Assembly: GCA_002718285.1 (NCBI GenBank)
Contig: PBAR01000043.1
Location: forward strand, 34,152 to 98,151
Direction: 5' to 3'
DNA: 64,000 bases
From: Fidelibacterota bacterium
GTDB lineage: Bacteria > Marinisomatota > Marinisomatia > Marinisomatales > UBA1611
Shown: one piece after another, positions 63,806-64,000 of the stretch
How the letters are laid out: every line of letters begins with the position of its first letter
How positions within the stretch are numbered: position 1 is the stretch's first letter
Program-made: the position numbers and the translations under genes
Notes under the pieces: generated by a model
Database searches by the model: none
What the model was told of the DNA's origin: nothing
What the model saw: the letters and a program-made list of their open reading frames with translations, nothing else

Positions 63806-63819
63806 GTGATAAATATCAC
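63806..63819 (+). promoter_or_regulatory. CRP/FNR-type palindrome upstream of the right-edge gene
   Basis: GTGATA-AA-TATCAC is a perfect 14-nt inverted repeat in the 90-nt gap before the ATG at 63879. It fits both GTGA-N6-TCAC (the CRP core) and TGAT-N4-ATCA (the FNR core), the half-sites recognised by the CRP/FNR regulator superfamily. It lies 17 nt after the preceding stop and about 60 nt before the next start, a fitting operator position. No clear -35/-10 pair was found, and no regulator gene of this type is in the window. Confidence 0.45.
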
Positions 63820-63878
63820 ATTGAATTTCCCTATGCTTATATTAAACTTTAGGTAAATAAATAAATAGTTATTTATAT

Positions 63879-64000
63879 ATGAACCGAGGGCAAACAAAAA
63901 CTAATTCTAGTGGAAGATTTACTATCAGATTTATTTCTGTAGATATCTTATTAATTCCAATTTCATTGATTGGAGCATTCTTGCTACGCTTTGATTTCAG
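63879..64000 (+). CDS. N-terminus of a FlaA1/WbpM-type membrane nucleotide-sugar dehydratase (3' partial)
   Basis: The ATG at 63879 opens a frame that runs off the window after 40 codons. The residues include GRFTIRFISVDILLIPISLI (12-31), then GAFLLRFDF. This hydrophobic helix ending in Leu-Arg-Phe-Asp is the usual first membrane segment of CapD/WbpM/PglF proteins, whose catalytic part (UDP-GlcNAc 4,6-dehydratase) would follow outside the window. Such an enzyme would feed the PglC-like transferase and the PLP aminotransferases. The identification rests on a short fragment. Confidence 0.6.
   Translation, partial: MNRGQTKTNSSGRFTIRFISVDILLIPISLIGAFLLRFDF

Noticed and set aside
63821..63843. 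Possible promoter (TTGAAT and TATATT) next to the CRP/FNR-like palindrome
   Set aside because: The spacing is 11 nt, too short for a normal sigma-70-type promoter.
1..64000. Mobile elements, tRNA/rRNA genes and CRISPR arrays
   Set aside because: No transposase, integrase, long direct repeats or RNA-gene-sized gaps were seen; a tRNA scan was not possible by eye but there is no room for one outside the 57500-57703 gap, where none was recognised.

Overview
The window is one very long, strongly A+T-rich (by eye about 70% or more) surface-polysaccharide locus. Every gene I can support is on the + strand: about 52 complete genes plus one partial gene at each edge. Gaps are short, many genes overlap by 1-20 nt (ATGA, TTGA and GTGA junctions are common), and the longest gap between genes is 204 nt (57500-57703). 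I saw no rRNA, tRNA, transposase, integrase or CRISPR array. Outer-membrane export parts (Wza-like, Wzi-like, a small beta-barrel) and a lipoprotein make the host a diderm bacterium. The base composition, frequent TTG starts and protein style suggest an uncultured marine lineage of the FCB/Marinimicrobia kind, but that assignment is only an inference.

Layout. (A) 1-17876: activated-sugar genes. There are two NeuB-type synthases, two NeuC-type UDP-HexNAc 2-epimerases and two tandem CMP-sugar synthetases, with a 2-hydroxyacid dehydrogenase, a ThDP enzyme, a Gfo/Idh/MocA oxidoreductase, methyltransferases and capsule-type transferases. The block ends with a HisF-HisH-WbpG trio predicted to turn an N-acetyl group into an acetamidino group. 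(B) 17892-23017: a sulfation block. Two sulfotransferases flank an unusual fusion of a pyruvate-kinase-like domain to ATP sulfurylase, followed by an FkbM-type methyltransferase with a ThiS-like N-terminal domain. (C) 23023-31144: ten genes that include an HpcH/HpaI pyruvate aldolase, a HAD phosphatase, a TIM-barrel isomerase, two SDRs, two 2-hydroxyacid dehydrogenases, a sugar epimerase, a cyclase-type hydrolase and a third CMP-sugar synthetase. This looks like an aldolase-based route to a CMP-activated ulosonic acid, which would be new if confirmed. (D) 31172-43336: an ABC flippase, an asparagine-synthetase-like enzyme, glycosyltransferases, a third sulfotransferase, a polymerase/ligase and an epimerase. 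(E) 43338-57499: the assembly and export core, with a WecA-like transferase, beta-barrel, Wzi, Wza, a lipoprotein, a Wzz carrying a DNA-binding-type N-terminus, Wzx, Wzy, glycosyltransferases and a WbaP/PglC-like transferase. (F) 57704-64000: an N-acyl amino-sugar block with an acyltransferase, CoA-transferase, two PLP aminotransferases, cupin, GDP-mannose-dehydratase-like enzyme, a glycosyltransferase-like protein and the start of a FlaA1/WbpM-type dehydratase.

Together the genes would make one or more heteropolysaccharides (O antigen, capsule or exopolysaccharide) carrying several CMP-activated ulosonic acids, an amidine group, sulfate esters and an N-acylated amino sugar. They would be assembled by Wzx/Wzy/Wzz and possibly a parallel ABC route, and exported by Wza/Wzi-type proteins. 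Substrates are inferred from families and gene order only.
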